The notes beneath the pieces were generated by a model. It was not told the origin of the DNA, made no database searches, and was given only the letters and a program-made list of their open reading frames with translations. A program made the translations under genes and the position numbers. DNA of 64,000 bases from Coturnix japonica. Taxonomy: Eukaryota; Chordata; Aves; Galliformes; Phasianidae. Positions 30,702 through 40,900 of this stretch are shown one piece after another; position 1 is the stretch's first letter; each line of letters begins with the position of its first letter. Location of the stretch: assembly GCF_001577835.2 (NCBI RefSeq), contig NC_029532.1, positions 6,838,606-6,902,605 of the forward strand. Reading direction: 5' to 3'.

Positions 30702-31060
30702 CTGGGCTCAGGGAGCGTGTGGCTGTACAGCGTGGTTCTGCCGGCGACAGCCCGGTCCCCCTACGGGCACTGGAGCGCTCTGCTCGTGCTGGGCAGCGGC
30801 CGGGCCGGGTCCCACCTCACTCCAGCGCTCCCTCAGTCTCTGCTCCGCTGGCTCCACTGCGCCCCCATCACCCCCCTCCTTATCCAAGATGGCGGCGCCC
30901 CTCGCACGGGGTTTCCCCTCCCACTCTGGACGGGCTGCGGGGCTGCACAAAGGTGGGCGATGGAGGCGGGAAGGAGCCAATGGCGGGAAAAGCCCCGCCT
31001 CACAACGGCGGCGTGGGGCGGGAACGGAAGGGAAGGGCGGCAGGACTGAGCGGCTCCTCA
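30400..31060 (-). promoter_or_regulatory. RAB14: RAB14 CpG-island promoter
   Basis: This GC-rich, CpG-dense block contains AAGATGGCGGC (YY1-type) at 30886-30896, a CCAAT motif near 30977, TGGCGGGAAA (E2F-type) at about 30981-30990, and GGGGCGGGA (Sp1/KLF) near 31015. There is no TATA box, as expected for a ubiquitously expressed Rab gene. The promoter reads toward the left (minus). Some plus-strand activity is possible, since island promoters are often bidirectional. Confidence 0.7.
30702..30880 (-). other. RAB14: RAB14 non-coding first exon (upstream limit approximate)
   Basis: The minus strand has a consensus donor CCCAG|GTAAGG with exon edge at 30702, inside a strong CpG island, and it is the best candidate for the exon that splices to 23556. 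The transcription start is estimated at 30,780-30,890 from the flanking CCAAT/E2F/GC-box block. No cap-site data can be seen from sequence. Confidence 0.55.
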
Positions 31061-31130
31061 GGAGAAGGGGCCGCCTCAGGTGGGCCGAGCTGTGTGTGAG
31101 CGCACAGCGCTGTGTCTGCTGCTCCATACG

Positions 31131-31801
31131 TGGTGGATGAAAGACTCAACATGAGCCAGCAGTGCGCTCTGGCAGCCCGGAAAGCAAATGGGATCCTGGG
31201 CTCCATCAGGAGAGGGTGGTCAGCAGGGATAGGGAGGTGATCGTCCCTCTCTACTCGGCTCTTGTGAGGCCCCATCTGTTGTACCGTGTCCAGGTGCGGA
31301 GCCCTCAGTACAAAAAAGACATGGAGATTTTGGAAAGGGTCCAGAGGAGGGACAGGAAGATGATCAGGGGGCTGGAGCACCTCCCCTATGAGGACAGGCT
31401 GAGGGAGTTGGGTTTGTTCAGCCTGGAGAAGAGAAGGTTGCGGGGTGACCTCACTGCAGCCTTTCAATACCTGAAGGGAACTTACTCCCAGGAGGAGAGT
31501 AAACTCTTGGAAAGGGCTGACAATAGCAGGACACGGGGAAATGGTTTTAAGTTAAAAGAGGGAAGATTTAGGTTGGATGTTAGGGGGAAGTTCTTCACTA
31601 GGAGAGTGGTTAGGCCCTGGAACAGGCTGCCCAGGGAGGTTGTGGATGCCCCGTCCTTGGAGGTGTTCAAGGCCAGGTTGGACGGGGCCCTGGGCAACCT
31701 GATCTAGTAAAGGTGTATGTTTGGTGGCCCTGCCAGGCAGGGGGTTGGAACTACATGATCCTTGAGGTCCCTTCCAACCCGGGTCATTCTGTGATTCTGT
31801 G
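31131..31801 (+). mobile_element. CR1 LINE, 5'-truncated 3' end
   Basis: Chicken-repeat-1 non-LTR retrotransposon remnant in plus orientation. It holds about 180 open codons (31162-31704) of the C-terminal end of the CR1 reverse-transcriptase ORF, including [38 protein letters not shown] and [19 protein letters not shown]. Then comes the typical 3' tail with GATCCTTGAGGTCCCTTCCA and two copies of ATTCTGTG (31786-31793 and 31794-31801). CR1 copies end in such 8-bp repeats and are usually 5'-truncated without target duplications. The uninterrupted frame suggests moderate rather than great age. It sits about 100 bp upstream of the RAB14 promoter motifs. Confidence 0.92.
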
Positions 31802-34100
31802 TTTCCTACAGGGAACTCCTAACTGACCGCTCTCCATGCATCCCCCCCGCTGGGGATCACTCAGCATAAGCTAAATAATAAATATATCGGTAGGAAGGTA
31901 CAAAATTACCATGTATTATTGCTGTCAGCTCACCTCCTTCCACAGCTCTTCTTATGGGGGTCTTACCTTTCAAATAGGTAACGCTGTGCAACAGCGCTGC
32001 TCTCGAATTTAGCAGTGCCATATATGGAGGGATTTGGACGAGAAAAATAGGTCAAAACGAGTCAGTGAGGATGAATTGAGTCAGTCAGGACGATTTCCAC
32101 AAGAGGGAGTCGTTAAACACAAAACGATCGGGCTATTTTGACACCGTTACAGCCTGGTTTTCTGTCTGTCAGACACCCCGGTGCCTTTACACGCTCGGTA
32201 TTCCCCCATATATTACCGACATGGACTAAGCTTTTTCTATAAAGAAGATGATTTTCAAAGGTCTTTAAGTTATGAAGTGTTGCTCCCTCCTGTGGCCACG
32301 GATATGGGCAGGATTACTCAGCAGCTCTCCAAACCACCTCAGTGTGAGGGCCGGGCTGAGAACACGCTGAACAGGGCGAAAAGTAGCTTTAGAATATACA
32401 AATAATCATTGTTACTTCTTATTTGCAACAAAGAAAGACGGAAGCCATTATCTAACCACAACAGAGGCCATCTTTTTCACGTGAAACTCAAACTTTGGGG
32501 CATATTTCATACCAAGCTGCTGTGTCGCATGAGCTGAAAGGCAATGCAGACTCGCCTTAAAGGGTCTGGTTTTGAATCCTATTCCAGAAGATTGGATAAT
32601 GGCATCTTTACTGCTTTGCTTCTCGTGTCCTTGTGATCACATGAAAGCTGGCAGCAGTTTCTTGAGAGCGGTGATTGAGAAAAGGCTGAGTGCAGCTCAT
32701 TCCTCCTGGACATCAGGGCAGAACCCAACAGCTGTCATTAAATCCCACTAACTTGGTAACAATAGCAGACGGCTGGAGATGAAACGCTGCCTATCCTCCC
32801 ACCCTTCTTTGTGGGTTCCTGCCAGTTCAGTGCAGCACTTGGAATCCAGTTCTGAGTGTCTCTGTCTGCAGGCTGGCATTAAAGAGCAGCACCCAGACCA
32901 TTCTGCTCCTGGATTTACTTTTTCTTACTTCTCAACATGGCTGTAAATAAATCAGGGGAAAAAGGGGAGAAAATCTACAGCCGAGACCTTTCAATGCAGC
33001 ACCTCACAGCTATAGGAGGAGATCTTATGAAGAAGTGATACATAAAACACAACTGAAGGGTAAAAAAAAACCCGCAGCTGGCATTTATATGATGGCATGA
33101 AAGCAGCAATTCACAATGGTTAGGAAAACCTAAGTGGCCCAGCAGCAGTAACACAGGCTGGGAGGATCAGCAGGGAGGGCAGCTGAAGTAATGCATGTCT
33201 GCTTAGATGTGGTTTCTCCTTTTTGTTCCCCCAAGCCTCAGCTTCTTTTTCTGTCTGCGTCCAAATGTCTGTGGGCAGGAACAGAAAGCAGAAGCCTGGG
33301 ATCATCCAGGAGCCATTCTGCAGTACTGCAATCTGTGTGAGGTGGGGCACGTAACACTGGGCCGCTCTGAAACGACTGGTGGGTCTGGTTGGATGTTGGG
33401 ATGCCAGGTTCATCTTCTATCCCTCGCCATATCAGCTGCCTGCTGTACACAGCCCCAAACCTGCACATCAGACTTAATACCAGTGCGAGGATGTTTGTCA
33501 CAACAGCAGTTCTGGTGTCAGTAGGTGCCAATCAGCCCATGCTCCCCATATGGCAGTGAATGTGGGTTCAGAAGGAAGTAAATCCCTGCCCACTTGTACA
33601 CAGCAGGACCATCCCTGCAGGATTCCAGCACTGCAGAAGGCAGCAGCTCCAGCTGACAGCGGCTCCTTTGATACCAACTACAAAGCTGAGCAGCACTGCT
33701 TTACCTGAGTTATCTGGGAGATCACACTTAAATGTGGATGCCTGGTTCACTTCTTCAGCTTAACACCGTGCTGCATTCCAGCCTTTTTGCGAGCAAGCAG
33801 CCTGTGCCTCGGCACAACCCCATCACTACAGCAATAGAACTGTGCTGACTACCAGCAACACCCTTTCAGAGACGGGGCAGCTGTGTGGCTCCTCAGTACA
33901 GCAACGTGCCCACAGATGGTGCGAGCTGTGAAATGCTGGATGACTCAGTTACCATCCACAAATTCAGATCAGTGCTGCTTCCCATGGGCCAAAAGCACTG
34001 TCAGGAGCCAGCAGCAGGCACCTTCACGTGCTTACTTTGCCTTCTTTCCACTGTCTCCCAGCAGCTGCTGGTGCAGAATGAACTCTCCCAGCACAGGGCG
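31802..34100. other. Region between the CR1 and the second CpG island
   Basis: No coding exon is recognisable. The only motif group I can support is the CArG/AP-1 cluster at 32019-32090. The rest is ordinary non-repetitive sequence with short, unconvincing open frames. Confidence 0.6.
32019..32090. promoter_or_regulatory. CArG box with AP-1-type motif, candidate SRF-responsive element
   Basis: CCATATATGG at 32019-32028 is a perfect CArG box (CC(A/T)6GG). About 50 bp on, TGAGTCA (AP-1) lies at 32077-32083 within a run of GAGTCAG/GTCAG units at 32060-32088. Gelsolin is a known SRF/MRTF target in mammals, and the element lies about 2 kb upstream of the presumed cytoplasmic GSN promoter, so that gene is the likely beneficiary. 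This is inference from motif and position only. Confidence 0.4.
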
Positions 34101-34950
34101 CTGCAGGGTCCGCCTGTCCCGGTGCCGGGATGAAGGGCCGCATTGTTCTCCGGGCTCAAAGCAGCCTTGTTCCCGTGGGTGTGAGCAGAGCAGCCGGCCT
34201 GCAGGGACTGCGGGATGTGGGAGCGCCCGGCCGTGCCCGAGTTCTCTGCCGACCGCGTTCCAGCCCCGCGCTGCCCTCGCCTCGTGGCGGAGCACGAGGA
34301 GCTGCTCGCCATGTGACACGGAGCGAAGGAACGGCCCTTCCCTCCTCCACCCAGCGTGGGGACGGCCCGGATGCGCCCCGGGAGGCTGAGATGAATGAGG
34401 TAAGTGAGGAACAAAATGGTGGCCGAGGGGCTGGGCTGGGCGTGGTGGGGGAATCACGGCCGGGCAGAGCTCCACGGGGCCTTGGCCGGGGCGGGGCCGG
34501 GCTGGGGCGGGGTGCGCGCTGTGACCGCCCCCGGGGCTGCCCGGCTGTGCCCGGCCCCGCGCCCCGCAGCCGCGTCCCGCCCGCCCCGAGCGCCAGCAGC
34601 AGGTACGGCCGGCACCGCGATGGGGACAGCGAGGAACATTCCGGCACGGGGAGCGGGGCGAATCCTGGGGGCACCGTGGGGCCGGGCGGGCGGCAGCGGC
34701 AGCTCCGAGCCTGGGGCTGCAGGGGGGATGTGGGGATGTGGGGAGGGGCGTGGGGGGAGCGGCGGGACTGAGTGTCAGTTCCAGGCTCGGCTGCTCCGGA
34801 GCCGGTGTCCCGTGTGACGCTGCTCCGCAGTCTGACCTGGTGTTACACTGACAGCAGCACGGGGCGGATCGCCGGCCGCCTGCTGAGCATCTGCCACCGG
34901 AGCGGCGGGTGTGCGTGCTTCTGTGCCCGGGGAAACGGTGTTTGAACGGG
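34100..34950 (+). promoter_or_regulatory. GSN: CpG island, presumed ubiquitous/cytoplasmic GSN promoter
   Basis: This is a sharply bounded GC-rich block with many CpGs, GC boxes (GGGGCGGGG near 34,490-34,515) and no TATA box. It contains an exon-like end ATGAATGAG|GTAAGTGAG with the donor at 34400. Human GSN uses an upstream CpG-island promoter for its cytoplasmic form, and the next plus-strand gene here is GSN, 12-13 kb downstream. A second possible donor (CAGCAG|GTACGG) occurs at about 34602. The gene assignment is inferred from position. Confidence 0.5.
34713..34757 (+). other. G-quadruplex-type G-run cluster
   Basis: Six runs of four or more guanines (34713-34716, 34722-34727, 34732-34735, 34740-34743, 34745-34748, 34752-34757) are separated by 1-5 nt, inside the second CpG island just downstream of the presumed first exon. 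Confidence 0.75.
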
Positions 34951-37900
34951 AATTGCACTAATGTGGATACTTAAAGTTATTTGAAATGTTTCCTAGGAAA
35001 AGTGTTTAAAAAAAAAAAAAAAAAAGTTATGGGGATGACTTGTTTCAAGGAGGCCTCATTAGTAAGTAGATCCTCATTGAATAAAGCTGCTTGGAATGTT
35101 ATTTGCTTTTGGATGTGGAACAAAAATCCGCCTTTGCTAACAAGGATGACTTTAGCATCAGTTTCCTCTAAGTCTCCTTTTTCCTTACTGATCATTGCAA
35201 TTCTTTCGGTTTTCCACTACCAACTTTGCATGATGCAAGTTTCTCAGTGAAAAAATGTTTCCTTTGCTGAATTTCTGGCATGCTCAGCTCAGGGTCCTTC
35301 TGCTCTGGAGCAGAACATGGCTTTCAAGTACCTCTCATCCTCTAGGTTCCCCCAACTACCCTGCAGTGTCTGTGTAACTATGCTGTATCTGCCCAGCAAA
35401 TGAATTGTTGTCCAAGTATTCAGGATCAGGTCTTGGCTACTGCAAATGGTTTCCCTCATCTTGTCCGTGAGGTAGTTTATTCCACACTCCGTACCACGCA
35501 GTGCAGAGAGCTCTAACTTTAACCCATAAGCTTGCAGGGAGAAGCAGAACCCAGCTCTGCTTGATGTCCTCTCCATGGCAGGCTGTGCCGTGCCGTGCTT
35601 CAAGGTGTGCCTGCGCACTGTGTTGTACTCTGCTCTTCACCTCCAGCACAGACAGTGGGAATGCTGTCCTCTGCACGGATGCTCCAGTCCTGGGTGTTTA
35701 TCTGTGCCATCCATGGGCTCCACTGCATTGCTTTCTTGCTGGAGCAGCATGGAGTCGAGCTTCATGGATTTCACTAAAATCCAACACAGTGATAGGGTAG
35801 GAATGAAGTTACACCTTGTAGGTATATGTGGATGGTGGACTTAAATACTGCGTTTAAATACATGGATGGATTTTCCAGTGGTTGCCTGAGTGTTCAGATA
35901 CCGCTGTGTTCTAGTGAGAACTGGGCACATGCAGGCGGTGAAGGAATGTCTCCTGCCCTCAGAAGAATGGATGCTTTCTTCAGCTTGATGAAATTCCAGA
36001 ACTACAGGGAAAATAACACGGAAACTGAACCTGCAGACAATCTCTGGCTGCTTTTGAATGTCTAAAGTGTGACAAAGCAAAAATGCTACTGCTGGTTTCA
36101 ACTTTGATTTTACAGGCACGAATCCAACCTGTTTGTGAATTTGTTCCTTTCATCAGCAAAGCAGGGATGTGAGATAACATTCTGCAGTCTGGTTGCACGG
36201 TTCTGTTACCGAGGGCAGTTGCTGCCAGCTCCAGCTGAGAGGCTGCGTGACTTGTTCCATGACAGGGCTGTTTTTGTAGATACTTTATGTATTTCTGTGA
36301 GTGCCTCAGCTCTCCCCTGAGTCAACATTGTGGCCAGCAGTGCCACTGAGGGGGGATGCTGCGTCTGGGAAGAAGAGCTGGTAAGAGCCTTGCTATGGTG
36401 CACAGAGCAGCAATTAGCTGTTTTCAAAGACCTGTGCTGAGCCAGTGCTTCCTCAGGTTCAGATAAAGTCACTTTTTGTATTCTGGGTGTTGTACAGTGT
36501 GCTGGTGGGAACGAAACCTTTCCTAAAATAGCCGTCTGTCTTATTTGGTGCTCAGGATTTCTATCTGCTTTTAGCTTGCTTTAGGAATGCAAGCTTTCCA
36601 GTTGAACTCCACACTCAGTCCTGCTGCTGACATGTTACTCATGCTTATGAAAGAAGATGTTGGATTGGGATCTGGAGCTCCACAAACCATTTCCCCCTTT
36701 TGCTTTGAAAATCTACCAGAAGGAATATTTTAGTGGTTGGTTTTTCTTCTTCCTCTTCTTCTTCTTCTGTTTTATGTTTAAATGTGAGCTGAAGTGGTGA
36801 AGTTGCAGGTTGATTGCAGTTAAACGGAACGTGGTTAAACATATGAAGTAAGTTGCTCACAGTGAATAACTACCGTATAGGAAGAAGCCGCTGTTCTTGA
36901 TTATTGTTCACTTTCACAGCACTTAGGAATCGCTGTATGAATAATCTATTTCTGAACACGTCTCTGCCTGACCACTTTGTGTACCTCTGTCATGTAGTTT
37001 TTTCTGCTTCTCAACATTAAAGTTCTCATCTTTTCAGTTTCATCAGTTAATCATCATTTAATCACTTCAGATGCTCAGAAGACTGAAGGAACTTGAAAGA
37101 AATGCTCTGGATGATTAATTCTGTTCCCATGAAAGGAAAAGCAATGCGAGGGTTCTCAGCTGCAGGCTGGGCTGGAGCTGTTTCGCCAGTATCAGACAAT
37201 CTCCCTAGGTGGGGGTAGTGCACAGCTATGGAGCCTGCCATGTTTCGCTCATCTGCAAAGTATGTTTCTGCAGGAGGCTCTATGAGACAGTGGTGGTGTG
37301 AAGAGGTAATGCAGCCTCATACAGCCCTCAGGGCAGGAGCAGCGGAGCTGTCTCACAGCTCATCAGTGTCTCAGCAATGACAGGAGCTTGCAGCAGATGC
37401 TTAGACAAAGGAGAGAAGAGTTTGTATGGGCAGATTTCCTTAGGTCTGTCACTGTGGGTTATGGCAGTAGAGAACTGCCATGATCAGGGATATTCGGAAC
37501 TGAAGGTTGCATTCAGATGATTATGTTTAGTAGTCAGTAGTCATCCCACCCCTCATGAATTTCTCATGTCTTTCTGATCCCACTTGTATATTTGATTCCT
37601 GAGCAATAATTTCAATGTTGTGCCTGCAAAGAAGCGCTTTTGTTTCCTTTAAAACTGCTACATAGCAATTAGGTTGTACCTATCCACATAGAAACAATGC
37701 TTCAGTGCAAATACAAAAAATCAGAGGTTTCTTTTGTTTGTTTTTTGTTGTTATTATTATTATTATTATTGTTATTATTACTGTCATTTTCATGCCCAAG
37801 ATTAATTCCAGAGTTGGATTTTCTTCAGAGCCCACTCTATCAAGAATTTGTTTCATAGGAACAGCTGTGGAGATCTACCAGGAAGAGTGCTGTCACCACA

Positions 37901-40900
37901 GGAGTAAGTCAGAGCTGGTTATCTCCTGCCCTGTATAATCAGGATTAATTGGGATGCTGCTGAGCCATGAGGCAGACTGCAAAAGCTTTACAGGTTTCTG
38001 TTGCTAAAGGTCTTCTGTCTTCCCATGATTTTGGCTTTTAGTAAAAATAAAAGTAAGTGAACTGTTGTTAGCAGTGTCTGAGCAGAGCGCATACACAACA
38101 GGCCTGGAATCCATGGTGTGTGTGTGGTTGTTTCCCAAGAAGCCCGGGATGTTGGCAGATTTCCCATATTTTCATTGCATTCTGCAGGCTGCTGGTTTTT
38201 ATAGCCAAAGTGCACCAATTGCCAGAGTGGGTTCATCGAGCCTTTTATGATCTCTTTGGCACACAGTTGTGTGATTGGCTTTTTTGTCCATATGCCAGTA
38301 TGCCCATACCCTGCAGGTACAGCTGTGCTGCCAGTACTTGCCTGATTACAGCAGTAGATGCTTTCTTGCAGTATCACAAGTCCATCATTGTGCAGACACT
38401 CAGTGTGTGCAGTCTGCTGATCCGGATGTGTATCTGGGGCACTGGCAGAGGGCTGGTTTGGTAATACGGCTCTGTTATATCCTATCATAGGTGGACTCAG
38501 ATCAGACAGTGTTCATAGCTGTCAGCTTCCAGTTCTTCACAACTGCTCAGTGAAGGAAAGTGTGAGCAGAAAAATCAGGAAGTAGGAGGCTGTCACGGTA
38601 AGTGCTTGAACAAGCAGCGGGGTTTATCCCAGATTACCCATTGATGATGCAAGGCTCGAGCCTGGATACTCATGCAGCTGAGCAGAGCTGCGGCAGCTTT
38701 TCCTTGGGGTGCTGTCAGTGCTTGGCTCAGAGCTGCATGAGGTGACCCGAAGATGCCAGACTGGGACAGCCAGGCTGCAGCAGGGCTGCTCCATGGGCAG
38801 AGCCTGGCACTGGTGCTGCAGTAACTTGCTGTGGTGCTCTGCATATTTCTGCCCCATCGTACTTCCCTCTGGATAATTGTTTTATTAGTAGTATTTTAGT
38901 TTATCTGATTGTTCTTTCCCCTCTTTGAGGTGAACTGAGATGTAGATTGTAACTGCATCCTCAGTCAGGATATTCAAACTGGATTTTTTGAGCAAAGTTT
39001 GGGATATGTTGTTGACTGGGTAGAAGGATTAGTTGGTTTGGACTCTGACTTTTTTTCTGTTCTTATTTTTACCCATTTCAGAGTGTTCTTTTCTCAATAC
39101 AAGCTGTGGTTTTGGTCTTTCCCCTCTTCTCTTTTCCCCCTCATCCATTTCCCAGTAAGAACCTGGAACTGCTCTCAGCTGGTGTCCCAGCACAACTGGG
39201 AGAGGGAGAAACAGCCATCTGTCTGTGCTAGGAACGAGTCAAGCAGTGGGATGCTGTCCAAAAACAAAGTTTAAACATATGTTATTTACTGAACGTTTCC
39301 ACATGCAGTAAAAATAAAGCTACAATTCAAAACAGTGCCTTTAAAACACTGGAGGAAATGAATCATCCCAGAATGTCTCGGGTTGGATGGGGCTTCTGTG
39401 CTGAGAGCTGTCTCCATCAGGGCTTTCCCTGCTTCCAGGCTGCCTGCCTTGAGAGCACTTGTGGTTCCTCAGCCCTGAAAGCCTGAATCTTGTTAAAAAG
39501 AAAATTAAAAATGGTGTTAATTGCCAAAGGAAAACCAATAAACACTTCCCTGTGAGGAAGAAGGGAGTTTTCGACGTGGCTGTCAGCAGCATTTCCTTCT
39601 TGTGGCTGCAGGCCTGGTGCTCACAGGGGCTGTGGCAGTCAGCTCTGGGACAAAAGGCCTTCATGAGAAGTTATCTCTTTGAGCCACAGTGACCGCATCT
39701 GTTTGTGTTTAGAGAACTGAAAAGGGAACTGCAATAGCTCTTATGTCAGTTGTCTCAGAAGGGGATGTTTGGGAGGAAAACCACTGCCTCTAACATGGGG
39801 CAGCCCTGTCTTGGATGCCCTGAGGAGGAGGATGCTGGGGAAGTTCTGGGCTGCTTGTTCAGGTTCAGGGCTGTGGGAGGCTCCTGGCCATAACAGTGAC
39901 TCTGTCTTTTGTGTCCGCCAGGGCCGGTACCACAAACCTGCAGCATCTGTATGGCTCAGGTACATCTCACGTTCTGAATGTGAAGAAGCATTTTGATTTT
40001 GAATGTGTCTGTGAGGTGGGGCAGTTCCTGTTAGTTCAGGATGCTGCCTGTCTGCATGGTGCTCCCATGCAGTGCCCCAGGCTCTGCTGCAGCACCATGA
40101 GGCCAGGCCTGGGCTGAGCTGCACAGCTGTGCTGTGTCTGTGAGGTAGACAGGATTTCCTCTGTGTGATTTCTAATCACAACTGTTCCATACTCAGCCTT
40201 AGTATTTGCACGGACTTCTGTCCTTGTCATAAGTGTAGCAGTGGCTTGTTGTAAACCCTCTCACCTAGTCACCCGTGCTTGCTGCTTCACATGGTGTGCT
40301 TCACACTTCCCTTCTGGACTCCTTTTAGGTTGTCACTTCTGGTTTCCATCCCATCTTCTCCAGTAATAATGTATTAGTCTGTGCTTCCTTGGGTTAATGA
40401 TAATGAATTGAGCAGACTTCTGTGCTACTGTGGAATGCATTGGCTAGCTTGCAGGTTCTCCCGGTTTGCATCAAGTTGCAGCTCATTTCCCCTCTGCACA
40501 GCCAGGACGTGATGACTGCAGGGACAACATCTGTATCATTTCCCCACAGCTGACCACAAGCACATCCTCACTGCCTCCATGAGCGTTCTTTGGCTGTCAT
40601 CACCAGACCTGTCCACGGGACTTGATATGGAGTTGCAACCATATTTTAGTGTACTGGATTATGTCTTATGATGTTATATAAGCACTCCTTTAAGACATGT
40701 TTTAGGCACTGAACAATGATTTGTGTCCAACTACAATTCACAGTTCATTTTTGCTTGCTTTGAAGGAGAACTGCTGGTAGTTTCCACAGATCCATTCTTA
40801 TCTGTGCTGCGTGTGTGTAAGTGCATGATTCAGCTCTCACGTATGCTAAGGTAGGGCTTTTAAACAGTTGATTGTATCAGCAGATTTTCTCTGGGTGTGT

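Noticed and set aside
30384-31127. Several 140-220-codon frames on both strands across the RAB14 island
   Set aside because: Same GC-driven artefact; mutually overlapping frames with no domain similarity.
34032-34958. 309-codon open frame on the minus strand in the second CpG island
   Set aside because: High GC makes stops rare. The translation is Pro/Arg/Gly/Ser-rich low complexity with no recognisable domain, and plus-strand frames over the same bases are equally open.
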